Shown here piece after piece: positions 33,326 to 43,250 of a stretch of 64,000 bases of DNA. The stretch's first letter is position 1, and the number at the start of each line of letters is the position of its first letter. Source of the stretch: Bidens hawaiensis (Eukaryota > Streptophyta > Magnoliopsida > Asterales > Asteraceae); the NCBI GenBank assembly GCA_021521415.1, contig JAIQDT010009237.1, forward strand, positions 1-64,000. Reading direction: 5' to 3'. The position numbers and the translations under genes were made by a program. The notes under the pieces are model-generated. The model did not search any database and was not told the DNA's origin. It was given only the letters and a program-made list of their open reading frames with translations.

Positions 33326-33440
33326 GTGAGTTGTTGTTACTTAAATATATACAGATATATTACAGGAAGTGATATAAACTAATTGTTGTTGGTGTTTGTC
33401 TTTTCAAGGTGTACCTGTTGCCTGCCAAGAACAATCTTTT
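33326..33440 (+). other. 3'-UTR intron of copy 5
   Basis: CGGAAAG|GTGAGTTG to TCTTTTCAAG|GTGTACCTGTTGCC, followed by the shared CAAGAACAATCT segment. Confidence 0.55.
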
Positions 33441-34849
33441 TTATGCCTTTCTCACAAGGTTGATTTTTCGAACTACAATGTTTTTTCATGAGTTATTATT
33501 TTATACTTGAAAACTGTTTCTTTGTTTGGGTGTCATTTCTGAATATGATATTTGGTTATCTGTATCTTATTATGATAAGGCAATTTTGTTATGTGTTGTG
33601 TGAGCTTTTGGTTCATAATTGATTAGTATCATTTGGTTTTCCAAAATTTGAAGATGAAGCATTTTGATATATATGTTCACAGAGAACGGCAAAATCAAAA
33701 TATGGGTCATTTTATGGGTGCTCAGTGTGACCTGTTCGTAGAGATTGATGCGAGAAAGAAACAGGTCAGGAGCCGTACAAAAACTGAACCAGATCCCGGT
33801 TCATACTTGACCCTACCTGCCAGTTTCATATCGGTTTTTGGTCTTTTGGCCATACCTGGTTATTTTACCTAGTTTTACTTTACATTTTACAAATTTAAAT
33901 TTTTAAAAATGTATGATATAAAGTGAACATAAACATAGTTAAATGGATTTATTTTGTTGTAATTTATTTTTACTTATATTACAAAATACTCCACAGTAAA
34001 TTAAAATGTAAAATAAATATATTATTTAAAATGGATTATTTTGTTGTAATTAGTTTTTTATTTTTATTTTTTTTTTGAAAAAAACTTGTTTCATACCTGA
34101 ACAGGTTCGTACCTCCTGGGTCTTATAGGGTTGGGTACTTTTTATCAATGACCAGGGACATACCCGACCTGGTTCCAACGTACTCGGTTTCAAAATAGAA
34201 AAACCATTTGGTTGTTTCTTCAGGCTCATCTTCACCCTCTCACATTCTCCTGCTTTTATCTTTGCCTAGTTAAACGACACATTAAACAACACATTAATTT
34301 ACCATGCCCGGGTACTCCTTGCGTAGGTTGATTACTAGCAACTCCCTAGTCAACCGACATATACGGCAGCGCCTAGCTACTTCTGTAACCATGCTCCCAA
34401 CACTACACAACACGTGGACGCCCAAACAATATATTTCCTATCATTCATAAACAGCAAACAATCAATAATCCTGCACCCTGAAAATGTTGAGATTTATACG
34501 GTTTGGTTCACCTTTGACGGTTTGAAAAACAGGTTTAACGGTTTAGTTCACAGTCTAGAGCTTCAAATTGGTAGGCGGTTATTTTTCCCAAATGTTATTG
34601 TTGGTTTTTGTGTTTTCGAATTTTTGAGACCATTATTGTAAATGACCTTACATGTTTTGGCAGAAAAAAGTTGGTAATGATAAAGAGAAATGAAATAAAT
34701 ACTGTTTAAAGAAGTTGATCTGCAAGCATTAAAAGGTAACACAATTGCATTTCAACTCCAAAACAAACATCATGCTTTCAAACTCGCTCATATCCTCAAA
34801 ATCTGTAAAAGGCATAGTCAATATTCATCATACCTATCAGCAACATAAA
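33441..34849. other. Repeat-rich spacer
   Basis: 33700-33850 and 34080-34200 carry words such as GAACCAGATCCCGGTTCA and CATACCTGAACAGGTTCGTA in opposite senses around an AT-rich core. This looks like another eroded inverted-word element. The ORFs there follow the repeat. Nothing else is recognised to 34849. Confidence 0.4.
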
Positions 34850-35008
34850 TTGCCATAAATTGCCAATAACAATACCTATCAGCAACATATTGAAGAAGAT
34901 CGGTATATATTGCAAAAATCTATGATGGTTAGAGTAAGCAATTTGTCTTGGCTTCTATCCACAGCATGCTTGCACATCTCCTGGAACACCCTTTGATGCT
35001 CATGACAT
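34850..35008 (-). pseudogene. Relic of F-box/LRR exon 1 end
   Basis: The minus strand reads H-E-H-Q-R-V-F-Q-E-M-C-K-H-A-V-D-R-S-Q-D-K-L-L-type sequence and then ATGTTGCTGATAG|GTATTG. This is the 3' part of exon 1 with its donor, as in copies 7 and 8. F-box, second exon and tail are missing. ATACCTATCAGCAACAT occurs twice (about 34830 and 34870), a small local duplication. It sits directly beside a GGCCGGCCG inverted block. Confidence 0.75.
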
Positions 35009-35070
35009 GTCGGCCGGCCGGGAGGGTGTGCAATGTGGGCGGCCGGCCGAGGCACGCCTTTTTTTCGGGG
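35009..35070. repeat. CGGCCGGCCG inverted pair
   Basis: GTCGGCCGGCCGGGAGG and GGGCGGCCGGCCGAGGC lie 20 bp apart and can pair. They are very GC-rich in an AT-rich setting and end the F-box relic abruptly. This is possibly the end of a transposon, but no partner end was found. Confidence 0.5.
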
Positions 35071-36751
35071 GCAAATTTTTTTTCAAAGTTTGTTGATATT
35101 ATATAAATTTTATGATTTCGTTCGTAGTTTTGACCCTAGATGGGAAGAGGTGAGAAAGTTTAGTGACCCTTTTTTGGTCTAAGGCAGTAGACAGAAACAC
35201 ATGTGAAGAGAGAATGGTATGATGAAGAAGATAGTGGGGGTATTTTTGTAAAACAACAAAAGTTTAGCTATAAATTAAAAGCCTATGACATGATATTTAC
35301 TTTATTTTTTCTCTTTAATCATTCTGTCTTTTGTATGTTTTTTAAAGACATATATATTAACTAGAAACATAAACACAACGCCTCGAAGATTTTTAATTAC
35401 TTTTACTATTTGATTTTATTTAAAACATCTAGATTTTTTTGGGGTTGTAGTTTAATTAGCTATTACTTAATGTAATTTAGAATTCTTTTTTGAATGACAA
35501 TGTTATTTAGAATTTAGTTATATAGTTATTTGTTTTAATTTAAAAATGGTAATGTTATTTGATAGTCCTTGTGCTTAGTGCTTATAATATTTTGAGTCAT
35601 TGGTTGAGAATAAAAATAATAGCATGGGACAGTTAGAGAATAAAGACTATTTTATTTTGACCATCATTTTTTAAACTTTTAGCAATCAATTAATCAATTA
35701 TGTCTCAAAAACAACCATCGATGCTAAAAGACGTAAAAGAGAAAATTACTTTTTATGATTATCTAACCTATCATCGTTCAAATAAAAATGTGAATCTCTT
35801 CACCATACCGTAGGGATAATAGTAAAGAAAATACTCATCATGCCAAAAGACCTGGCCAACGACAATGGTGATGTCTAAGGGTAAGTTAATATTATGTCCA
35901 CATTTTATGATGTCGAATGTAAACGAGCCGAGTCACTCGAGATAAGCTCACTAAAAGATCAAATTAAACCAAGCTTAAATAAGCTTGGGGTCTAATATAT
36001 AGCATGTTTAATAAAAAAAATCAAAGCACGACAAAGCACACAAGCTAAACGAGCATATTTATTTAAATATGTATAAGTTATTATACTATGATATGTATAA
36101 AACTATATTTTATAAGTACATTTAAAACAGATGAGTCACCAATGGAGTTGATGGCCCATTGACAAAGTCAAAAATTTTCAAACACCTAGGTTTGAAGGTC
36201 TTGGATTCAAATCTCACAAGAATTAAAAGACATTATGCTAAAAAAAATAAAATAAATAAATAAATAAACAAATAAAATACCAACTGTGTCCAACCTAAGC
36301 CAATCCTAGCCGAGCTCAAGCATGAAAATTTTCTTACGAGCCGAAGCTCTAGTAAGCTAAAGGATAAATAGGTGAAAAACAGCTTCTTTTGTTTTTCTTT
36401 CATTTTATAGGATCTCGAAGCATGTGGAGATGTTCTTCCTTAAAGGTTTTGTCCATGGATATATGCCTCTGCAGCCTATTATTCGCGACTTGCAATTTTT
36501 CAGAACCAAGTGTTAGCATTCCCTTTAATTGTTTAGTTTTATAACATCTAATAAGAATACAATCATTCTATATGATTCCATATATGCCACTTGGGGAATT
36601 TTGCATTGACTCTTTCCAATGTCAACACCCCTGATTCAGCAAGCCAAGATCAACCAGAGATAAGTTAGATAATCATAAATGCAAGTTGTTTCAAGTATAC
36701 ATCGGATAACCAAGAGTGTAAAAAGAAATAACTCATACTTCAAAACAATTA
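35071..36751. other. Intergenic; SINE-like stretch near 36128-36262
   Basis: No coding exon is supported. 36128-36262 ends GGTCTTGGATTCAAATCTCA then an A-rich (AAAT)n tail, reminiscent of a tRNA-type B box plus tail. GAGCCGAGTCACTCGAG words at 35926 and CGAGCTCAAGC at 36310 may be the two ends of another inverted-word element. Confidence 0.3.
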
Positions 36752-36800
36752 CAATAAAGTGACAGACAAACGGGCAACAAGCTGCGCCGCAACCTAAGAG
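36752..36800 (-). mobile_element. Severely 5'-truncated copy of the 22-kb non-LTR element
   Basis: The minus strand reads GTTGCGGCGCAGCTTGTTGC...CACTTTATTGTAATTG. It matches the last codons and 3' tail of the minus-strand fragment at 21951-22544 (GCGGCGCAGCTTGTTGC...CACTTCATTGTAAATC). Only about 45 bp remain. Two insertions sharing a 3' end but differing in 5' length is the signature of target-primed reverse transcription. Confidence 0.65.
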
Positions 36801-37360
36801 TTACTTGTGAAATTCATCCAGAACCCCTACATCGAATAACCAAGAGTTAATCCGCAGCCAGTCTATCATCAAGTACACAAGAACCAGTCAACCTATCATC
36901 AAATAATTTCCTCCTAAACAGTACGTAAGAAGCCTGTGAACCACATGATCCGTTCGGTTTTCCATTTCATGCGTCATTTGATGTTGCATTAAACCAGCAG
37001 ATCTTCGAGGTTGCTCTTTACCGCTTTCAAAGCGGAAGTATTTTATTTATTCATTTTCCCATGATTTGTTCAATAAACGAAAGATACAAAACAAAAGTCT
37101 TTTTCACTGATTGAATATGAACAACAAACTTACAAAACAAAAGAACCTCTGGCCAATATTACGTTATCATACCAAGATATAAGAAACCAAAGTACTAAAC
37201 ATCGATCATGACACATAAACATATAAAACAGCAGTTTTCAAGTAATTAATGCATTTTAATTCCAAGTACAAATGATAACTCCCAAACAAACATCTTTAGT
37301 TTACCTAGTTTCATAAAATTAACCTTGAAAAGACAAAAAAATAAAAATAAAAATAAATTG
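36801..37360. other. Downstream flank of F-box copy 7
   Basis: No independent gene. The part nearest 37360 resembles, inverted, the 3' flanks of copies 3 and 4 (aligned AAACATCTTTAG and CTTGGTATGA text). Confidence 0.4.
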
Positions 37361-37499
37361 TTCTTGCAGGCAGGCAACACAGGTACACCTTGAAAAGACC
37401 AAACACCAACAACAATTAGTTAGTATCCCTGTGATTACACGTGATGTATTTATAAATGTTTAGGTAATATCAATAAAACTCACCTTTCTGCAAACCAAA

Positions 37500-38629
37500 T
37501 TATCCAAACAGGTCCATGAAAGCCGTCATCTCTTTCAGTTCTCTAAGTCCATTGAACCATCATAGTTATCGGCTGAGTGATCATCATTGTCAAACGTATC
37601 CATCATCTCACCATCATACTCAAAGTATCCATCATTTTCCTCATGACAGTCATAGTAGTATCCATCAAATTCATCACCACAAACATATGGATACCCTTTA
37701 AAAGAATCATGAGGAAGCTTTAGATATTTAATCTGTTGTGAACATCTTTTCCCCAAGTCACCGCATAGATCAAGGTATGGGCACCCACGCAAGTCAAGCG
37801 ATTCAAGGTGGCAACAGCCATCCAGAATGGCCTGTAACTCAGTGTTTTTCATGTTGTTCCCAATGAGTTGAAGGTGAGTTAAGCCAGGTAAGTTTTTCCC
37901 AATTGCTAAAGCTATATCATTCTGAGGGCGAGTTGCCCTTTGGTTCAGTTTGAGTGTTTTTAGCAAGGGGCAATAGCGCCCAACAGCTTCAATATCTTTT
38001 TGGAAATATTTGTTCTGACAAGGCTGAGCTCCTCCAATAATGAAAATTTCTTCAAAGCTTCACTCAGTATTTCACCAAAATAATACACGATTTCTAGACG
38101 TCTAAGCTGACTTGATCTGTTAACATAAAAAAAGCCAAACATATTAAAAGTTTCACTATATATAACCAAAGAACTTTTGGGAAAACAGTAAAACAGTTTT
38201 TGTGAATAAGTGAAGGCAAAATTTACATAAAAAAATTAACGGGGAGACGAAAAATGGCCAATACCTAACAGCAACAAACTGAAGAAGCTCGTCATCGCAT
38301 ACATCGATGAGAGTTAAATCAAGCAACTGGCCTTGGCTTCTTTGCACAGCATGCTTGCACACCTCCTGGCATTCTGTCCTTTCAAGTGAGTCGCGAAAAA
38401 CATTGTCGATATGAACGACCTTCCAAACGGCAGGGTGGTCGCAGATATCACGCCAAGCCGTGCACACTAGTTGGACTTTCTCAAGTTTGTCAGCCACACC
38501 AACTCTTTGGAGTATGTTCGCCATCAGATCTGATGGGAGCTCCAGCCAGTTCCTTGTTCGTTGCTTCACTCGCCTTTGCGGTTTTGGTTTCTTGCTTTTT
38601 CTAGGATTTGATTTTGCTTTCGGAGGCAT
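37500..38629 (-). pseudogene. F-box/LRR protein (SKIP19/FBL23-like), copy 7; single-base frameshifts
   Basis: Exon 1 38629-38265 and exon 2 from 38116, minus strand, phase-2 GT-AG junction. ATG 38629 (M-P-P-K-A-K-S-N-P) is the family start; the frame extends upstream only by a TTG. A basic leader (K-K-P-K-P-Q-R-R-V-K-Q-R) precedes the F-box (R-N-W-L-E-L-P-S-D-L-M-A-N-I-L-Q-R-V). One base appears missing at about 38001, where I-S-K-K-I-L-K-L-L-G-A replaces the expected D-I-E-A-V-G-R-Y-C-P. The LRRs then continue in the next frame (L-K-T-L-K-L-N, L-A-I-G-K-N-L-P-G-L-T-H, L-E-S-L-D-L-R-G-C) with an acidic tail to a TGA at 37535. A second one-base loss there hides a sister-like end (M-D-L-F-G, TAA at 37500). 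It is otherwise well preserved, so sequence error should be excluded. A 3'-UTR intron and the CAGGCAGGCAAC segment lie at 37365-37485. Confidence 0.82.
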
Positions 38630-39509
38630 TGTAGTCACTTTTACATCCAGAAGGCAAATCAATTTATAAACAAAATTAAGAAAACAAATTAAGGAGGGTA
38701 AAGCAAACAGTTTCTGTAACTGATCACGTTACACTGAAATTAAACATGTAACTTCTAATGATCATAAACTATCGTGTTTGTTCCTCATTCAAATTACAGG
38801 TTTTAGAAATCTTCTTCAGGAAGCTAATTGAAAATCTTCCTCCAAAGAACTGATACGTTGCTTTCTCTTTCTCGGTCTCATTTGAAACACAAATCTATAC
38901 TTCTCTCTCTCCTATTCAAAACAGGTACGCTTATGATATTTCGCAAATTAGAGATCATATTATGTTTCAATTGATCTTCACTTCTTCGGTATATTACAGG
39001 TTTTTCCATTCATTATGTTATCATCGGTTTATTACGAAACTTCTTCACACGGTTTAGTTTGTTGATTTATTAACCTAATTTTCTGATTATGGTATTTTTT
39101 TTATTCAAAAATTAATATCATTTGTTTCGTTAGTTTTGTTTAGTAGGATTGGTGTTTATAATATAGGTTGGATATGTCTTGAATGTAATAAGGTTAATGG
39201 CTCTGTGTTTTCTTATCAATTTCTTTAAATTCCCTGGTGATACTTCAGCTATTAGAGATTAATTGTTGAAAATAGGATCATCAAGGTTCGAATTTAGAGT
39301 CAATTTAGGGTTTATAAGTTTTGGGTATTTATTGTTATTGCTATGACATCTAAGAATCAGGAAATCAGTTTGTTAAATTTAGATTCAAACATTATGTTTT
39401 AACTATCTTATCCATGGTTTAATTGTTTGTAGCCAAAAAGCTTCTAGACTTTCAAACAGTGTATTGTTCTTCATTTATATTCGCATTTAAGGCTTTATGT
39501 TGGTGATTG

Positions 39510-39590
39510 TATGCAATGCAAGACAAAGGATGCATGGGAGCCAGATTGTTCAATTTGCTGTCCACCTTTCTTTGGCTAAAGGTAAGCAGG
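39510..39590 (+). other. Possible captured exon of unknown gene
   Basis: One frame reads A-R-Q-R-M-H-G-S-Q-I-V-Q-F-A-V-H-L-S-L-A-K, ending at AAAG|GTAAGC. It is coding-like with a good donor, but I cannot name the family. Confidence 0.3.
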
Positions 39591-40320
39591 TAAGATTTTA
39601 ATCTGGTTATTTTCTTAGATAAAGATTGTTAATGGGCTGGCACTATTGCTCATATCAAGGTTTTGATCACAATTTTGTTCATTTTCATATAAGCAAATAA
39701 AATGAGTGTTGGCCAATGTGCATTTTCATATCCAGTATTACAATTTTATTTTACTAAAACCCTACTTAAATACGTTGTTATAGATGTCTGCAAGAAAAAT
39801 TATTAAACTCTCTTTAAGGTTTGCAAGAGTTATTTAGATATATGATTTTGAGACATTTTTTAAAAATTTGCTAACTGGACATGTTGGTCCATGATTTTGT
39901 TTAAATCCAACACAAATTTGGTGGTAGCTTTGGATGTCAAACTCTGTATAAGAACCAATTTTATGTTTTACCAAATCAAGTCATGATTCTTCACTCTTTT
40001 TGTTAACTACACCCGTTTGACCCATTAGAGGAAAGACATGTTACGATTCTGTCATCTTGGTTTCTTCAGTTTGATCTTTTTAACTTATTTATTTGGCTTT
40101 TTTTTTTGGCATGTACATTTTGGAGGATAAGAAGCTTTAGTTCTGCATATTGTTGATTTTTAGACATGACTTGGGTTGACTTAAAACACGTACATTTGGC
40201 TCAAAAATGTTTTAACCAGACAAACTTTCCAATTTTTTATTGTATTATATCATAACATAATTTGTAATCTAATTGATGACAATAATATATAAATCGTTTC
40301 CAACGTGAACACATATACAG

Positions 40321-40666
40321 TTTTGAACACAGCTGCTGGTGTTTGGTTAGGTAGACACGGAATGATGACTTCTACACGCAATGATAATAACAAGGGCGGT
40401 CAAAGTCAAACCAAAGATTCCTTTTTGCGGCGCGGTAGGCATGCTGCTGCATCCGTTGGCTGCCGCCTGTATATCTATGGCGGTCTTAGGAGAGGTAAGT
40501 TTTAGTTCCCAAAATACCCTTTTCCATCAGATATGTTGTATGTGTTGTCGCATAATATTAGATTGTTCTGTATATTGCAGACGTGTTGTTAGATGATTTT
40601 CTTATCACAAAGGATCCAATTAATTTGATTCTCCCATGTCAACGTTCGAATCCGCCTCTAATGTGA
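40321..40666 (+). pseudogene. BSU1/BSL-type Ser/Thr phosphatase fragment (kelch region, two exons)
   Basis: Exon A (acceptor CATATACAG at 40320, donor at 40495) reads V-L-N-T-A-A-G-V-W-L, then R-R-G-R-H-A-A-A-S-V-G-C-R-L-Y-I-Y-G-G-L. Exon B (from 40581) reads D-V-L-L-D-D-F-L-I and runs into TGA at 40664. This order is diagnostic of the plant BRI1-suppressor-1-like phosphatases, whose N-terminal kelch repeats end with this segment before the phosphatase domain. The phosphatase domain and most kelch repeats are absent. The open frame before V-L-N begins M-N-T-Y-T from intron sequence and is not authentic. It lies 0.4 kb upstream of the NAGLU fragment. Confidence 0.75.
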
Positions 40667-41041
40667 CGAGTCCTAGGGCTAACAGTTTGAGCCCGTTTTA
40701 GGTAGTAATTGTCAAAATTAGTAACTTTTAACATGAGTCAGGTTGGGTGGGCAGGCGGCTGAATAACAATTTTTTGTTATGCATTACGGGGATGTTTGGA
40801 TGCGTGTTTTGAAAGTGAATATGTATAACAAGACATTCTTATGAATAAAGGAGATTCTTTTTTTAGGAGATTGAGTAAAAGTCATCTGATGCTTGTGCTC
40901 GGTTTTGTAATATTGGAATATACCTTTTGCTATTATGAGTATGGACGAAGTAGGTACATTTACCACAGGTTATATTTATAAACACATAAATTACTGTTTA
41001 TTATTCTTTACCAATTTTAGACGACGTTTTTATTTTTATAG

Positions 41042-41400
41042 TGATACATCCCATGAGAACATGCCACCAACATATGACCCTAAGTACGTTTCTTCACTGG
41101 CTGCTGCATCTTTTAATGCAATGCAAAGTGGTGATCATAATGTTATATGGTTAATGCAGGTAAACAAAAAATAAAGTCCTGTCAAGTGAAATTTATATAT
41201 TTATTTATTATAATATTGTGTGTGCAGGGATGGCCATTTGCATATGATTCATATTGGAGGCCAACACATATGCAGATGCAGTACTAACAATGAAGATAAT
41301 ACTTTTAAATGATTAATTAATTTGAGAGAAATGTCTTATGTGAAATAACTTATTTCAGGCACTTATAAATGTTGTTCCAATCGGTCAAAAGTTTGACTTT
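41042..41400 (+). pseudogene. Alpha-N-acetylglucosaminidase (NAGLU-like) fragment, three exon pieces
   Basis: 41042-41159 reads E-N-M-P-P-T-Y-D-P-K-Y-V-S-S-L-A-A-A, then A-M-Q-S-G-D and V-I-W-L-M-Q, with donor at 41160. 41228-41280 reads G-W-P-F-A-Y-D-S-Y-W-R-P. From 41359, A-L-I-N-V-V-P-I-G-Q-K reads in one frame. This succession (P-P, Y-I-S-S-L, A-V-W-L-M-Q-G-W, W-R-P-P-Q-M-K-A-L-L, V-P-I-G) is the mid-region of plant NAGLU, a lysosome/vacuole-type glycosidase. The second donor is altered (ATGCA|GTACTA shifts the frame), and the rest of the enzyme, including its catalytic surroundings, is missing. It is best explained as captured DNA in the Helitron. Confidence 0.72.
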
Positions 41401-41927
41401 CTGGTCAAAAGTTTGATGAATATATTGTAAGTTAATCTCTTAATAGTGTGACGTGAATAAATTAAATGCTAACCTTTATATCAGATGCTTCTCTTATGTA
41501 ATTTTGGTTGGTTTGGTTTAACTTGTGAAAACGTTTGCTTTTGTTGTTCGAGGTATGTATGGTTTAGACCTTCTATGACTTAAAGTTGTCATATTATGCA
41601 CTTTCTATGTTTTGACAATGTTATGCTTATGTATGAGTTGTTAATGTTGGTTATTTACAATACCTACAAGTCATTAATAATTCATCTTATTTGGTGTTGT
41701 TGGTTACTCTTATGTTTAACACTATAAATAACAGCTAAAGAAAAAGAATTACTTATATTTGGACTTAACATTGATTTGATATTTTCAAGTATTTTGGTTT
41801 GGTTGATATAATTTGTAATAATTTTTTAAATATTTTTTCATCTTTTATGTCATATATCATATTTATTTGATTTTTAAACTTTTAAAGATTATATTTATTA
41901 ATATATTTTAAATATAATTTTTTCAAC

Positions 41928-41955
41928 CCGTGTGTCACACGGGCTTATAAACTAG
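41928..41955 (+). mobile_element. Helitron 3' hairpin and CTAG terminus
   Basis: CCCGTG-TGT-CACACGGG folds into a stem. CTTATAAA separates it from CTAG at the terminus, and the next base is T. Confidence 0.75.
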
Positions 41956-42906
41956 TATACTTAATATATTAATGTTTTTATCAATAAACGAATATATAAG
42001 TTTTAAGTTTTGGTTGTATTATATTTGAAGCTATTATCTTAAATTTACTATAATAAGCCTTCATGATATCTAAGGAAATTCAAAACTTACTATAAATTCA
42101 AATAATATGAACAAAACTTAACTATCATTGGGCCAGTGGTTTTTCCCACATATATAGATGGATAAATTTCCGTGAGTGGAATGAAGATGATCGGGTGAGT
42201 GGAATGAAGATGATCGGGTGAGACAGTGACCCGTCACAATCCGAATTAGCCGCTAAAAAAAACTGTGTGGTTCGTAGATCTCAGAGGCCACTATACCAAC
42301 CATAGCAATAGCCTCTTAAATAGTAAAACACACACATAATATAAAGCACACACTATTTTATGATGCAAGATTAATGGGTACGTATTTTTAAACGTAAGAA
42401 ATACAAGTTTTAATACTAATTAATGTGATTCTTAAATTAAGGGGAAATTAGCCTTTTGGGTTTTTGTCCTCTATTTACTTAACTTCTGATTATTTTAATA
42501 CTATATATGACCACATGATCTATCAATATTGATCAATCATACCCAGTGGAATTCCGTCAATAACAAAGTTATAAATAAGGTATGGGGAGGGTGGGATGTA
42601 GGTACACCATACATCTATCCAAAGGGATAAAGAGGTGCCTTACAGAGAAACCCTTAGCTAAAAAAGAACATATGTGTGCGGGAATATAAGAGAAGATCAA
42701 AGTTCACGATAATATAATTAATAATAGCACATGGTAAAATTAATATTACTAATACATAAAATATATAATATATGACAAGAAAATAGCATAATGGTGTATG
42801 ACTAAAATAAGGTAAATAGCAGTCCTTAATGTATTCTTTTCTCCCTAAAAATCCTTAACTTTAATTCTACGCAGACATAAAAATAGGAAATAATGTATTG
42901 TTTTTA
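41956..42906. other. Intergenic, with a 24-bp tandem pair
   Basis: GTGAGTGGAATGAAGATGATCGG appears twice in tandem at 42172-42222 (truncated here). No gene is seen. Confidence 0.5.
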
Positions 42907-43250
42907 TTGGTGCCCATGCACTAGAAATCAGCCCGAAATGAAGTCTTGACAAACTAAATGGAAAACAATATAATATATTTATTTGTTACATTTAATACGA
43001 TAGTAGCCGGATTTGAGATTGACCGTCTCCTGATATATGACCCTTTGAACTACAGATGATCTGTGTGGTTTAAATTGGTGCCCACTAGAAATCAGCCCGA
43101 AATGAAGTCTTGACAAACAAAATGAAAAACAATATAATATATTGTTTTTATTTGTTACATTTAATATATTGATTTTATCAATAAACGAATATGATAGTAG
43201 CCGGATTCGAGATCGACCGTCTCTCAATATATAACCCTTTGAACCGGTTA
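42907..43250. repeat. Direct duplication of about 170 bp
   Basis: AGAAATCAGCCCGAAATGAA, then AACAATATAATATATT, TTGTTACATTTAATA, GATAGTAGCCGGATT and GACCGTCTC, occur in order at 42907-43056 and again at 43075-43245. The second copy carries a 30-bp extra stretch. The minus-strand ORF inside is not a gene. Confidence 0.75.

Larger units (their letters stand above)
38640..41955 (+). mobile_element. Helitron-like element carrying exons of two host genes (3' end certain, 5' end not found)
   Basis: The 3' end at 41952-41955 is CTAG, preceded eight bases earlier by the hairpin CCCGTG-TGT-CACACGGG (41928-41943) and followed by T. This is the canonical Helitron terminus. Upstream lie, all in the same orientation, exon pieces of a kelch phosphatase (40321-40666) and of an alpha-N-acetylglucosaminidase (41042-41400). 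A further possible exon lies at about 39510-39588. The 5' TC end was not fixed; TCTATACTTCTC at about 38893 is one candidate. The left boundary given here is therefore the end of F-box copy 7, an outer limit only. Confidence 0.6.
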
